64,000 nucleotides of DNA from Sinorhizobium sp. B11 (lineage in GTDB: Bacteria; Pseudomonadota; Alphaproteobacteria; Rhizobiales; Rhizobiaceae): assembly GCA_039725955.1 (NCBI GenBank), contig CP091034.1:4150001-4214000 (forward strand), written 5' to 3'. The position numbers and the translations under genes are program-made. Shown piece by piece: positions 1-9,356 of the stretch. How positions within the stretch are numbered: the first letter of the stretch is position 1; each line of letters opens with the position of its first letter. The notes under the pieces were generated by a model, which saw only the letters and a list, made by a program, of their open reading frames with translations, had not been told where the DNA came from and ran no database searches.

Positions 1-870
1 CTGGATGCGATCGCCACCGCTTTCGAAGACAATTCCTTCGCTCCGCCCGCCGGCCAGAATCTGCCGCGCGTCTACGACGGCATTTACCGCGCAGCCCTTT
101 CCTACGGCATGACCAAGGATATGACAGCGCTGATCATCAAGCTGCTTGCCGCCAACGTAGATTTCCAGGCGCAGTTGAAGCCGACGGACTACCTCGAAGC
201 CTTCTTCTCGGTGGCTGACAGCAACGGCCAGGCGACCGAGGATTCCGACCTTCTCTATGTCAACGCCCGTTTTGGCGATACGTTGACGCGCTTCTACCGC
301 TTTCAGGACCCGGAAGACGGCACGATCGACTACTTCGATCAGGAGGGTAAGAGCATCCGGCAGTTCCTGCTGCGCAACCCTGTCCCGAACGGCATTTTCA
401 AATCCGGCTTCGGCATGCGCCGCCATCCGATCCTCGGCTTCGCGCGCATGCATACGGGTGTAGACTGGGCAGCGCCGCGCGGAACGGCAATCATCGCAGC
501 CGGTAATGGTACGGTCGAAAAGGCCGGCTGGGATTCCGGCGGCTATGGCAACCAGACGATCGTCCGCCATGCCAATGGCTATGAATCCTCCTATAACCAC
601 CAGAGCGCCATCGCCAAGGGCATCGTGCCGGGAGCAAAGGTGCGACAGGGTCAGGTCATCGGCTGGGTGGGCACGACGGGTGAGTCCACTGGCCCGCATC
701 TGCATTACGAACTGATCGTCAATGGCACCAAGGTCGACCCACTGCGCATCCGCCTGCCGGGCGGCAAGTCGCTCCAGGGCGATGCACTCGCCAAGTTCGA
801 GGACGAGCGCAAACGCATCGACACGCTGCTGAACAACCAGCCCGCCTCGGACCAGGTCGCCAGCAAGTAA
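1..870 (+). CDS. M23 family metallopeptidase (5' end outside window)
   Basis: Zinc endopeptidase of the lysostaphin/LytM type, expected to cut peptidoglycan cross-links in the periplasm. The reading frame is open from base 1, so the N-terminus (signal peptide, membrane anchor or coiled coil) lies outside the window; the first visible ATG at 109 is internal. The C-terminal half carries the M23 signature: an HxxxD motif (HTGVD, His codon at 451) and the HLH zinc/catalytic motif (His codon at 697), with the usual glycine-rich strands between them. A GC-rich hairpin with a short T-run follows the stop codon. FtsEX complexes are known to activate M23 proteins in other bacteria, and ftsEX lies about 53 kb away here; a link is speculative. 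The family call is firm, the substrate is not. Confidence 0.9.
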   Translation: MDAIATAFEDNSFAPPAGQNLPRVYDGIYRAALSYGMTKDMTALIIKLLAANVDFQAQLKPTDYLEAFFSVADSNGQATEDSDLLYVNARFGDTLTRFYRFQDPEDGTIDYFDQEGKSIRQFLLRNPVPNGIFKSGFGMRRHPILGFARMHTGVDWAAPRGTAIIAAGNGTVEKAGWDSGGYGNQTIVRHANGYESSYNHQSAIAKGIVPGAKVRQGQVIGWVGTTGESTGPHLHYELIVNGTKVDPLRIRLPGGKSLQGDALAKFEDERKRIDTLLNNQPASDQVASK

Positions 871-894
871 TCCTCCGTCTGCAGAAACAAAAAC

Positions 895-917
895 GGCGGC
901 CCGAAGGCCGCCATTTT
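895..917. terminator. Intrinsic terminator between M23 peptidase and clpB
   Basis: A perfect 7-bp stem, GGCGGCC-CGAA-GGCCGCC, is followed by ATTTT on the plus strand and preceded by an A-rich stretch. It can therefore stop transcription of the converging M23 and clpB genes from both sides. Confidence 0.75.
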
Positions 918-937
918 CAATTCTCGCCAACGCGGCC

Positions 938-3541
938 TTACGCCGCTTCGCCCACCGACTGTTTCGACCGGAACAACAAGCGATCCGATCCACTGGTGAT
1001 CTTCACCGTCGATCCGTCCGGCACCTGGCCCGAGAGGATCTGCTCGGCAAGCGGATCCTGGACGAATTTCTGGATCACCCGCTTCAGCGGACGCGCGCCG
1101 TAGACAGGATCGTATCCCTTGTTCGCCAGCCAGTTGCGGGCGTCCCCATCGAGGTCGAGCACGATCTTGCGCTCGGACAACAGCGAAATCAGCCGCTTCA
1201 GCTGAATATCGACGATCGCGCCCATTTCCTCACGCTTCAGGCGATGGAAGAGGATGATCTCGTCGATACGGTTCAGGAATTCCGGCCGGAAGTGACCGCG
1301 AACTACGTCCATCACCTGCTCGCGAACAGTCTCGCTGTCCTCACCCTCACGCAACTGCGTCAGGTATTCGGCACCGAGATTCGAGGTCATGATGATCATC
1401 GTGTTGCGGAAGTCGACCGTCCGGCCCTGACCGTCGGTCAAGCGACCATCATCCAGGACCTGCAGCAGGATGTTGAAGACATCGGGATGCGCCTTCTCGA
1501 TCTCGTCGAACAGCACGACCTGATAGGGCCGGCGGCGGACGGCTTCCGTCAGCGCACCGCCTTCGTCATAGCCGACATAACCGGGAGGCGCACCGATCAG
1601 CCGGGCAACGGAGTGCTTCTCCATATACTCGGACATATCCATGCGTACCATTGCCGTCTCGTCGTCGAAAAGGAAGCGGGCAAGCGCCTTGGTGAGTTCC
1701 GTCTTGCCGACACCGGTCGGGCCGAGGAAGATGAACGAGCCGATCGGCCGGTTCGGATCCTGAAGGCCTGCGCGGGCACGGCGCACGGCACGGGATACAG
1801 CCTGAACCGCATCGCCTTGACCGATCACCGATTTCGCCAGATCGTCTTCCATCCTGAGCAGCTTGTCGCGTTCGCCTTCCAGCATCTTGTCGACCGGAAT
1901 GCCGGTCCACCGGGAGACGACGTGGGCGATATTGTCGGGGGTCACGACCTCCTGGACCATCGCGTTGCGGCTGTTGTCTTCCTTGCTTTCGGCATCGGCA
2001 AGCTGCTTTTCGAGACCCGGGATCACACCATAGGCAAGCTCGCCAGCGCGCTGGAATTCACCCTTGCGCTGGGCGATCGCCAATTCGTTGCGGGCATCGT
2101 CGAGCTGCTTCTTCAGGTCAGCGGCAAGACCGAGCTTCTGCTTTTCCGCCTGCCAGCGGGCTGTCAGCGCATCCGCTTCTTCCTCGAGCGAGGTCAGTTC
2201 ACCTTCCAGCCGCTTCAGCCGGTCGGCGGAAGCCACATCGGTTTCCTTCTTCAGCGCCTCGCGTTCGATCTTCAGCTGGATGATGCGGCGGTCGAGCTCA
2301 TCGAGCTCTTCCGGCTTGGAATCCACCTGCATGCGCAGACGCGCAGCCGCCTCATCCATCAGGTCGATCGCCTTGTCCGGCAGGAAACGGTCGGTGATAT
2401 AGCGGTTGGAAAGGGTCGCCGCAGCAACCAGCGCCGCATCGGCGATGCGCACCTTGTGATGCTGCTCGTACTTTTCCTTCAGGCCGCGCAGGATCGAAAT
2501 CGTATCCTCGACCGTCGGCTCTTCGACCATGACCGGCTGGAAGCGGCGGGCGAGAGCCGGGTCCTTCTCGACATGCTTGCGATATTCGTCGAGCGTCGTC
2601 GCACCGACGCAATGCAGTTCGCCGCGGGCAAGAGCCGGCTTCAGCAGGTTCGAGGCATCCATCGCGCCGTCAGCCTTGCCGGCGCCAACAAGCGTGTGCA
2701 TTTCATCGATGAAGAGGATGATCTCGCCATTTTCAGACTGGACCTCGTTCAGCACCGCCTTAAGGCGTTCCTCGAACTCGCCGCGGAACTTCGCGCCGGC
2801 AATCAGGGCGCCCATGTCGAGCGCCATCAGCTTCTTGTCCTTCAGGCTCTCAGGCACGTCGCCATTGACGATACGCAGCGCAAGCCCTTCGACGATCGCG
2901 GTCTTGCCGACGCCCGGCTCGCCGATCAGAACGGGATTGTTCTTGGTACGGCGCGAGAGAACCTGGATCGTGCGGCGAATTTCATCGTCGCGGCCGATAA
3001 CCGGGTCGAGCTTGCCTTCGCGGGCATCACTTGTCAGGTCGCGTGCATATTTCTTCAGGCTGTCGAAACCCTGCTCGGCGCTCGCTGTATCGGCGGTGCG
3101 GCCCTTGCGGATTTCATTGATGACCTGATTGAGCGCCTGCGCGGTCACACCGGCGTTCTTCAGCGACTGATAGGTCGAGGCAGAGGTTTCGATCGCCAGT
3201 GCCTGCAGCAGACGTTCGACCGTCACGAAGCTATCGCCGGCCTTTTTTGCAGCTTCTTCGGCAGTGGAGAAGACCTTGGCAAGCGGCTGGGCAAGATAGA
3301 TGTTACCATTGCCGCCGGAAATCTTCGGCAGCTTGGCAAGCGCGGCATCATTGGCGAGCCGCGCGGCTTTTACATCACCGCCGGCGCGCTCGATCAGCGA
3401 AGCGGCCATGCCCTGATCGTCATCGAGCAGGACTTTGAGCACATGTTCCGCAGTGAATTGCTGGTGCCCCTGCGCAAGCGCATAGGTCTGGGCGGACTGA
3501 ACGAAACCGCGCACCCGCTCGGAGTATTTCTCGATATTCAT
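938..3541 (-). CDS. clpB: ATP-dependent chaperone ClpB
   Basis: Hexameric AAA+ disaggregase that works with DnaK/DnaJ/GrpE to recover aggregated proteins in the cytoplasm. The 867 residues match the family's usual full length. Visible in order: an N-terminal Clp_N repeat domain (about 1-150), first AAA module with Walker A GEPGVGKT at 207-214 and Walker B LFIDEMHTL, a long charged coiled-coil middle domain (about 410-525), second AAA module with GPTGVGKTE near 605 and LFDEIEKAHPDV, and a ClpB D2-small C-terminus. The middle coiled coil separates it from ClpA and ClpC. The start is fixed by a strong GGAGGTAACAT just before the ATG. A heat-shock promoter is expected; only a weak CTTG core (minus strand, near 3615-3618) is visible upstream. 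Confidence 0.98.
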   Translation of the reverse strand: MNIEKYSERVRGFVQSAQTYALAQGHQQFTAEHVLKVLLDDDQGMAASLIERAGGDVKAARLANDAALAKLPKISGGNGNIYLAQPLAKVFSTAEEAAKKAGDSFVTVERLLQALAIETSASTYQSLKNAGVTAQALNQVINEIRKGRTADTASAEQGFDSLKKYARDLTSDAREGKLDPVIGRDDEIRRTIQVLSRRTKNNPVLIGEPGVGKTAIVEGLALRIVNGDVPESLKDKKLMALDMGALIAGAKFRGEFEERLKAVLNEVQSENGEIILFIDEMHTLVGAGKADGAMDASNLLKPALARGELHCVGATTLDEYRKHVEKDPALARRFQPVMVEEPTVEDTISILRGLKEKYEQHHKVRIADAALVAAATLSNRYITDRFLPDKAIDLMDEAAARLRMQVDSKPEELDELDRRIIQLKIEREALKKETDVASADRLKRLEGELTSLEEEADALTARWQAEKQKLGLAADLKKQLDDARNELAIAQRKGEFQRAGELAYGVIPGLEKQLADAESKEDNSRNAMVQEVVTPDNIAHVVSRWTGIPVDKMLEGERDKLLRMEDDLAKSVIGQGDAVQAVSRAVRRARAGLQDPNRPIGSFIFLGPTGVGKTELTKALARFLFDDETAMVRMDMSEYMEKHSVARLIGAPPGYVGYDEGGALTEAVRRRPYQVVLFDEIEKAHPDVFNILLQVLDDGRLTDGQGRTVDFRNTMIIMTSNLGAEYLTQLREGEDSETVREQVMDVVRGHFRPEFLNRIDEIILFHRLKREEMGAIVDIQLKRLISLLSERKIVLDLDGDARNWLANKGYDPVYGARPLKRVIQKFVQDPLAEQILSGQVPDGSTVKITSGSDRLLFRSKQSVGEAA

Positions 3542-3910
3542 ATGTTACCTCCATGAATCGCCCTGCCCTTCATAAGGCACAGACCGATGATTGAGATTGA
3601 GCTCCCTCAAAAGGCAAGCCCTTGTTTGTCGCCATTGAGATTTGCGGCAAACTAAACTGAGGTGGATATGGTGGGGAATCCGGAGAGTTTAAAGGGGCGG
3701 GACACGGGAAAAACCACGCGTCATAGGCCGCTTCGCAAACCTCTCCAATTTTGCCGCCTGGTCAGATTCGCTTGATCTAAAAGTCGGATTCCAACCGCGA
3801 TGGGCAAAGACAGGCGCGAGAATGATCCGGCGTGACACGCGGCCCGTGCCCCTAAAGAAGAAGCCGCCTAGGGGGGCGGCTTCTCGGGTCCATGGATATT
3901 TGAAACGAGC
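3542..3910. other. Intergenic region upstream of clpB
   Basis: No credible coding frame. It holds the clpB ribosome-binding site and presumably its promoter at the left, and the terminator of the DUF4167 gene at 3859-3884 on the right. The middle part (about 3650-3850) shows no RNA gene or repeat that I can recognise. Confidence 0.5.
3850..3884 (-). terminator. Terminator of the DUF4167 gene
   Basis: Read on the minus strand, a perfect 10-bp stem (AGAAGCCGCC paired with GGCGGCTTCT, arms 3875-3884 and 3859-3868) is followed by TTCTTT. It lies about 27 bases downstream of the stop codon of the DUF4167 gene. Confidence 0.75.
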
Positions 3911-4678
3911 TTACTCCGAAGCTGCCTCGGCCAGAGCAGGTGCCTCGCTGGAAGCGCCCTCTTCGCCTGCTGCTTCGCCTTCAGCGGCGCGGCGCGGACG
4001 GCGGGGGCGGGCGCCTGCGGCACGGCGACGGGGCTGGCGTTCAACAGGCTGCGCTGCGCCACCCTCTTCTTCCATGGCAACTTCCGCCGGAATACCCTCG
4101 ATCTCCGGCTGCGGTCCGGTTCCGTCGATGGCCTCCGCCTGCTGCACCGGTGCGGCCGGCTGCTGTTCACGTGGCTGGCGCTGTTCACGCGGCTGACGCT
4201 CTTCACGCTGTTGCTGACGCTCTTCGCGTTGCGGCTGTCGCTCTTCTCGCTGCTGCTGGTGCGGCGGCTGAACGATGACGACATCGTCATTGTCACCCGT
4301 ATCAAGATCGTCACCATCGCGGTCCGCATTGTCACGATCATTATAGTCGTTGCGGTCGTCGCGCTGGAAGCGCTCCTGCATCTGCGCCTGCGCGGCGGCA
4401 ATGATGCGGTTGTAATGTTCGGCGTGCTGCAGGTAATTTTCGGCAATGACGCGGTCGCCGGAGCTCTGGGCGTCACGGGCGAGCTGCGCATATTTCTCAG
4501 CGATGTGCTGGGCAGTGCCGCGGATCTTCACATCGGGACCGGAACTGTCATAAGTCCTGGTCAGCGGATTGCCGCCCTTGCGGTTGAAATTGTTGTTATT
4601 GTTATTTCCGCCGCCGCCATTGTTATTATTGTTATTGCCACGCCCTCGACCGCGCTTGTTCTGCTGTCCTGGCCTCAT
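3911..4678 (-). CDS. DUF4167 domain-containing protein, low-complexity
   Basis: Conserved alphaproteobacterial protein of unknown function. The start is set at the ATG that begins MRPGQQNKRGRG, preceded by AGGTGA; an upstream in-frame start would add an unrelated leader. The N-terminus is an Arg/Gly- and Asn-rich tract with two six-residue Asn runs. The compact DUF4167 core (about 35-105) follows and includes the segment GTAQHIAEKYAQLARDA. An Asp/Arg-rich segment and a Gln/Arg/Glu tandem region built on QREERQ-like units come next, then an Arg/Ala/Glu-rich tail. The RGG/Asn-rich start suggests nucleic-acid contact, but this is inference. It lies downstream of prmC in the same direction, across a 346-base gap. 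No signal peptide or membrane segment is seen. Confidence 0.85.
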   Translation of the reverse strand: MRPGQQNKRGRGRGNNNNNNGGGGNNNNNNFNRKGGNPLTRTYDSSGPDVKIRGTAQHIAEKYAQLARDAQSSGDRVIAENYLQHAEHYNRIIAAAQAQMQERFQRDDRNDYNDRDNADRDGDDLDTGDNDDVVIVQPPHQQQREERQPQREERQQQREERQPREQRQPREQQPAAPVQQAEAIDGTGPQPEIEGIPAEVAMEEEGGAAQPVERQPRRRAAGARPRRPRRAAEGEAAGEEGASSEAPALAEAASE

Positions 4679-5024
4679 CGATCGTTCACCTGAATTCTCT
4701 GTTTGTGATTGGATACATGGCACCAACCGCCAAGACCGGTCTATCCGGATCAGGGCCTTCGTGCCGCAAGCATAGTGCGCCTTCGCGCCGACCTGCCGCT
4801 TGTCTTCAAGTCAGTTTGACTGATTCACGCATTGGGTCGTGTTCAACCTTTGAAACTCTCGTTTAAAAGAGCAGACCCCCGAAGCTGAGCAAGTACCGAA
4901 CGAATCTCGTTCATTCCTATGCGCCCAACGCGTGAGGGCAACCTATATTGCTTCCTCGGGAAATCCAAGCCTTTTTCTTCGCAATAGCAACAATGTCCAG
5001 TTCGATGCTGCAATTTGTCGCCAG
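4679..5024. other. Intergenic region between prmC and the DUF4167 gene
   Basis: It holds the ribosome-binding site (AGGTGA) and presumably the promoter of the DUF4167 gene. A 61-codon minus frame (4843-5028) overlaps the prmC stop codon by an ATGA but has no recognisable features. No RNA gene or repeat is evident. Confidence 0.45.
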
Positions 5025-5894
5025 TCATGCCGGCGAGAACACGAGCACTCTGTCATTCTGACCATAGTCTTTCACGGATTTGAGGCACTTGAAGCCTTCC
5101 GCTTCAAAGATCGCCGTCACATCGTTTCGCTGATCATAGCCTATTTCAAGTCCGACGATCCCATTTGGCCGTACGAACCTTCCGGCATCTTTTGCTATGG
5201 CTTTGTAGGCGTCAAGCCCATCCGAGCCGCCGTCCAGAGCTGCAGCTGGATCAAATTTCGTCACTTCGGGAGCGAGATCGTGAATAACATTGGAAGCAAT
5301 ATAGGGCGGATTTGAGACAAGCGCATGAAACGTCCCGTGGATGTTCTCGAACCAGTTCGACCGAATGGTCGTGAATCGATCCTGCAAACCGTTTCTTTCT
5401 GCGTTTGATCTTGCCGTCTCAAGTGCATCGGTCGAAATGTCGCTGCCGATGCCTGATGCTTCCGGGCATTCACTCAGGAGCGCAAGACAAATCGCTCCGG
5501 TCCCGGTTCCTAGATCAAGGATGTGGAGATTGCCCTCCGTCTTTGCAAGGTCGCGCAGATAAGGAATGATCGTATCGACGAGGATTTCCGTATCCGGTCG
5601 CGGTTCCAGCGTGCCGGCGGACAGCGAAAGCGGCAGGCCGTAGAACTCCCGCTCTCCGAGAATGCGATGCACCGGCTCGTGTTTCAACCGCCTTTCGATC
5701 GCCCGACCGATGGTTCCCGCCTGCTCTTCCGAAACCACGTCACGGCCTGCGGTCAGCATCTCGGTCGGCGAGAGCTTCAACAATCCCGAAATCAGCAGCC
5801 GCGCATCGGTCTGCGGATCAGCGATGCCGGCTTCCGTGAAACGGCGCCGGGCCTCCGCAAGCATTTCGGAAACCGTCGGCCCGGATGCGGTCAT
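5025..5894 (-). CDS. prmC: Peptide chain release factor N5-glutamine methyltransferase PrmC
   Basis: Methylates the glutamine of the GGQ motif in release factors 1 and 2, using S-adenosylmethionine, to raise termination efficiency. The 289-residue protein has the PrmC N-terminal helical domain (about 1-95), the SAM-binding motif DLGTGTG at 127-133 and the diagnostic NPPY at 195-198, which positions the glutamine amide. Its ATG overlaps the prfA stop codon in an ATGA, so the enzyme is translationally coupled to its substrate RF1. That prfA-prmC order is common across bacteria. Confidence 0.97.
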   Translation of the reverse strand: MTASGPTVSEMLAEARRRFTEAGIADPQTDARLLISGLLKLSPTEMLTAGRDVVSEEQAGTIGRAIERRLKHEPVHRILGEREFYGLPLSLSAGTLEPRPDTEILVDTIIPYLRDLAKTEGNLHILDLGTGTGAICLALLSECPEASGIGSDISTDALETARSNAERNGLQDRFTTIRSNWFENIHGTFHALVSNPPYIASNVIHDLAPEVTKFDPAAALDGGSDGLDAYKAIAKDAGRFVRPNGIVGLEIGYDQRNDVTAIFEAEGFKCLKSVKDYGQNDRVLVFSPA

Positions 5895-6970
5895 TGCTGT
5901 TCGCCAAGCTGCGCGAGCTGGCTCGCCTGATAATCAGCAAGCAGCGCATCCACCACTTCGTCGATCTCGCCGATCATCATCCGGTCGAGTTTATAAAGCG
6001 TCAGGTTGATTCGATGGTCAGTCACACGGCCCTGCGGGAAATTGTAGGTGCGGATGCGCTCGGAACGGTCCCCGGACCCGACCTGGCTTTTGCGGTCGGC
6101 AGACCGTTCGCTATCGGCCCTCTGCCGCTCGGCATCGTAAAGACGCGACCGAAGCACCTGCATGGCCTTGGCGCGGTTCTGGTGCTGCGATTTTTCCGAG
6201 CTGGTCACAACGATACCTGTCGGCAAGTGCGTGATACGCACCGCCGAGTCCGTCGTGTTGACGTGCTGGCCGCCCGCACCCGACGAGCGCATCGTATCGA
6301 TGCGGATATCCTCCGGCCGGATTTCGATATCGATCTCCTCGGCCTCGGGCAGGACCGCAACCGTCGCCGCCGATGTGTGGATGCGCCCACCGGCTTCCGT
6401 CTCCGGCACACGCTGCACACGGTGCACGCCGGATTCGAACTTCAGCTTGGCAAAGACACCTTTGCCGGTGATTGTAGCGATGATTTCCTTAAAGCCGCCG
6501 GCTTCGCCCTCGCTTGACGACAGCACTTCCACCTTCCAGCCATGTGTCGACGCGTAGCGCTCGTACATGCGGAAAAGGTCACCGGCAAAAAGCGCAGCCT
6601 CGTTGCCGCCGGTGCCGGCGCGGATTTCCAGGATCGCGCTCTTTTCATCGGCCGCATCCTTCGGCAGCAGCAGGATCTGGATTTCGTTCTCCAGCGTCTC
6701 GATCCGCTCTTTCACGTCAGGCAGCTCGAGTTCGGCGAGCTCGCGCATGTCGCGATCGACGGACTTGTCCTCGAGCAGCAGCTCCAGATCGGCAAGTTCG
6801 CTGGCTGCTTTCTGATAGGCACGGATCTTTGTGACGACCGGCTGCAGCTCTGAATATTCGGACGCGAGCTTTACATAAACATCGGCCGAAGGGCCGGCCG
6901 ACATGCGCGCTTCGATCTCGCCGAACCGGCGCTCAAGCTCGCGCATCTTTTCAATGGGAAGCTTCGCCAC
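5891..6970 (-). CDS. prfA: Peptide chain release factor 1
   Basis: Recognises UAA and UAG stop codons in the ribosomal A site and triggers peptidyl-tRNA hydrolysis. The catalytic GGQ loop (GAGGQHVN) is intact in the centre, and the codon-recognition tripeptide is P-E-T in RVPETEAGGRIHTS, a variant in the middle position of the RF1 PxT motif. I place the start at the GTG giving VAKLPIEKM, because GGAG lies 6 bases ahead and the length (about 359) matches RF1. A TTG four codons earlier (6982) is also possible. It is coupled to prmC by a 4-base overlap and sits 28 bases after ptsP in the same direction. Confidence 0.97.
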   Translation of the reverse strand: MAKLPIEKMRELERRFGEIEARMSAGPSADVYVKLASEYSELQPVVTKIRAYQKAASELADLELLLEDKSVDRDMRELAELELPDVKERIETLENEIQILLLPKDAADEKSAILEIRAGTGGNEAALFAGDLFRMYERYASTHGWKVEVLSSSEGEAGGFKEIIATITGKGVFAKLKFESGVHRVQRVPETEAGGRIHTSAATVAVLPEAEEIDIEIRPEDIRIDTMRSSGAGGQHVNTTDSAVRITHLPTGIVVTSSEKSQHQNRAKAMQVLRSRLYDAERQRADSERSADRKSQVGSGDRSERIRTYNFPQGRVTDHRINLTLYKLDRMMIGEIDEVVDALLADYQASQLAQLGEQQ

Positions 6971-6998
6971 CCCTTGCTCCAATTCTTCTTATATATGT

Positions 6999-9266
6999 CT
7001 AAAGGGGAATATTGTGGCTCTCGGCGAAGCGGGCAAGCACTTCGCGCATCGGCACGGTCGCATTTCGGTCGTCGAGCGCCTCATTAACGGCCTTAGTAAG
7101 AGCCTCGGCATCGAGGCCCAGCAGCATCGCCTTGACCGGCCCGATCGAAGCCGGCGACATGGAGATGGAGCGGAAACCGACGCCCAGCAACGCCATAGCC
7201 GAAAGCGGCTTTCCTGCCAGCTCACCGCAGAGGGTCACCGGTGTCTTGTTGCGATCGGCACCGCGCACGATATCGCGCAGAATCCGCAGGAACGGCCGTT
7301 CCAGTGGATCGAAGCGCTCCGACACCCGCGCGTTGCCGCGATCGACCGCCATGGCGAACTGGAAGAGATCGTTGGAACCGACCGAGACGAAATCGACCGC
7401 ATCCATCAGCTCGTCGAGCTGCCAGAGCAGCGCCGGCACTTCCAGCATCGCGCCGAACTGCAGCTTGCGCGGCAGGCCATGGCCGAAACGCGAAAGATGC
7501 TGCACTTCCTTCTGCAGAAGTTCGCGCACCTGCCTAAGCTCAGAAACCTCGGTCACCATCGGCACCATCAGCTTCAGCTCGGCGCCTGCCGCAGCCTTCA
7601 GCATGGCGCGCAGCTGGGTGCGCAACAGCCCCGGACGGTCAAGCGACAGGCGGATTGCCCGCCAGCCGAGCGCTGGATTCTCTTCCTCGTGGCCGCGGAA
7701 GTAAGGAACGACCTTATCGCCACCGATATCGAGCGTACGGAAAGTCACGACACGGCCCGCCGCCTGCTTCAGCACATTGCGGTAGAACATCTCCTGCTCT
7801 TCCGCTTTCGGCATGGTTGACGCGATCATGAATTGCAGTTCTGTCCGGAAGAGACCGATGCCTTCCGCACCCGATTCCGCCAACTGCGGCAGGTCGACCA
7901 GCAGGCCGGCATTCATCAGAAGCTGAATGCGCTGACCATCCCGGGTGACCGGCTCGACGGAACGCAATGCTCGGAACTGTTCCTGCCGGCGGGCGCGGAA
8001 GCGAACCTTTTCTTCATAAGAGCGCTGATGCTCCGGCATCGGTCGGATATGCACATGCCCTTCGTCACCATCGATAATGACGGCATCACCATTTTCGGCG
8101 AGAGCGACGACACCCGCCGCCTGGCCGATGACCGGAATGCCCATGGCGCGTGCAACGATCACCACATGGCTGGTCACCGCGCCTTCTTCCAGCACCAGAC
8201 CGCGCACATTGGCCCGCGGGTAGTCGAGAAGCTCCGCCGCCCCCATGGCACGCGCCAGGATGATCGCGTCGGTCGGAAAGCCTTCCGCCGTCGTGCGACC
8301 TGTATAACCGGTCAATACGCGCAGCAGCCGGTTCGCCAGATCTTCGAAATCGTGCATCCGCTCGCGAAGATACGGATCGGTCAGGCGCATCATGCGCGCC
8401 TTGGTGTCGCTCTGGACCTTCTCGACCGCCGCTTCCGCCGTCAGGCCGTTGCGGATCGCTTCTTCCAGCTTGCGCACCCAGCCCTGGTCATGGGCGAACA
8501 TGCGATAGGTTTCGAGCACCTCGCGGTGCTCACCTTCCATGGAGACATCGCGGCGCGACAGCATGTCGTCGATCGAGATCCTGAGCGAGCCCATGGCTTC
8601 CGCCAGCCGCCGGATTTCCTTCTCCGCATCTTCATTGAGGAGATTGGTAACAACGATGCGCGGCTCGTGCAGCACGACGTAACCGAGACCGATGCCGTCA
8701 TTATAGGTATCGCCGTCGACTGTGACCGAACGGGTGAGATCGAGTTCGAGACCCGGCTTGGTGATCTTCTTGAGTTCGCCGGTCGCGATCATCTCGGCGA
8801 GAACCATCGCCGTTGTTTCGAGGGCCTCCAGTTCCTCGTCGCGATAATTGCGGCTCGCCTTGTTCTGCACGACGAGAACGCCGAGCGAGCGGCCGGTCCG
8901 CAGGATCGGCACACCGAGGAAGGAATGGTAGATCTCTTCACCCGTTTCCGGCAGGTAGCGGAAGGCCGGATGCGACTGTGCGTCGGAAAGATTGAGCGGC
9001 TGGGCCGATGCGGCGATCGTGCCGACGAGACCCTGCCCCATCTTCAGTTGCGAAAGGTGGACGGCTTCTTTTTTGAGACCCTCGGTCGCATAGAGCTCGA
9101 GAACGCCGTCGGCCCGCAGCACGTAGACGGAGCACACCTCTGCCACCATGTTGCTGGCGATCTGGCGCACGATCCGGTCGAGTCGCTCCTGCGGCTCCAG
9201 CGGCTCCGCCATCAATTCGCGCAGCCGCTTGAGCAATACGCGCGGACCGCCGGAAAGGTCTCTCAT
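6999..9266 (-). CDS. ptsP: Phosphoenolpyruvate--protein phosphotransferase PtsP (EI-Ntr, GAF domain)
   Basis: First enzyme of the nitrogen-type phosphotransferase system: it takes phosphate from PEP and passes it to NPr and then EIIA-Ntr, a regulatory cascade rather than sugar uptake. The 755 residues show an N-terminal GAF domain (about 20-150), a PEP-utiliser N domain, the swivelling phosphohistidine domain with the active-site His in GAVTSHVVIVARAMG, and the C-terminal PEP-binding barrel with the signature DFVSVGSNDLFQF. The GAF domain marks it as EI-Ntr, which senses glutamine in some proteobacteria. It lies downstream of lysC (90-base gap) and upstream of prfA, all on the minus strand. 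Confidence 0.96.
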   Translation of the reverse strand: MRDLSGGPRVLLKRLRELMAEPLEPQERLDRIVRQIASNMVAEVCSVYVLRADGVLELYATEGLKKEAVHLSQLKMGQGLVGTIAASAQPLNLSDAQSHPAFRYLPETGEEIYHSFLGVPILRTGRSLGVLVVQNKASRNYRDEELEALETTAMVLAEMIATGELKKITKPGLELDLTRSVTVDGDTYNDGIGLGYVVLHEPRIVVTNLLNEDAEKEIRRLAEAMGSLRISIDDMLSRRDVSMEGEHREVLETYRMFAHDQGWVRKLEEAIRNGLTAEAAVEKVQSDTKARMMRLTDPYLRERMHDFEDLANRLLRVLTGYTGRTTAEGFPTDAIILARAMGAAELLDYPRANVRGLVLEEGAVTSHVVIVARAMGIPVIGQAAGVVALAENGDAVIIDGDEGHVHIRPMPEHQRSYEEKVRFRARRQEQFRALRSVEPVTRDGQRIQLLMNAGLLVDLPQLAESGAEGIGLFRTELQFMIASTMPKAEEQEMFYRNVLKQAAGRVVTFRTLDIGGDKVVPYFRGHEEENPALGWRAIRLSLDRPGLLRTQLRAMLKAAAGAELKLMVPMVTEVSELRQVRELLQKEVQHLSRFGHGLPRKLQFGAMLEVPALLWQLDELMDAVDFVSVGSNDLFQFAMAVDRGNARVSERFDPLERPFLRILRDIVRGADRNKTPVTLCGELAGKPLSAMALLGVGFRSISMSPASIGPVKAMLLGLDAEALTKAVNEALDDRNATVPMREVLARFAESHNIPL

Positions 9267-9356
9267 TGCGTCTCAAGCTCCCCGAAACAAACGCTTGGTG
9301 CGGACAGAAGAACCGGCCGCATCTTCAACCTGAAGGGGCAGGCCGCCCGCTGGGAA

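Noticed and set aside
1244..3556. Long antisense frame over clpB (about 770 codons)
   Set aside because: It lies fully inside clpB on the other strand, shows no domain features and reflects GC-rich codon bias.
4843..5028. 61-codon minus frame overlapping the prmC stop codon (ATGA)
   Set aside because: The overlap is tempting, but the product has no recognisable features. It could be re-examined if conserved.
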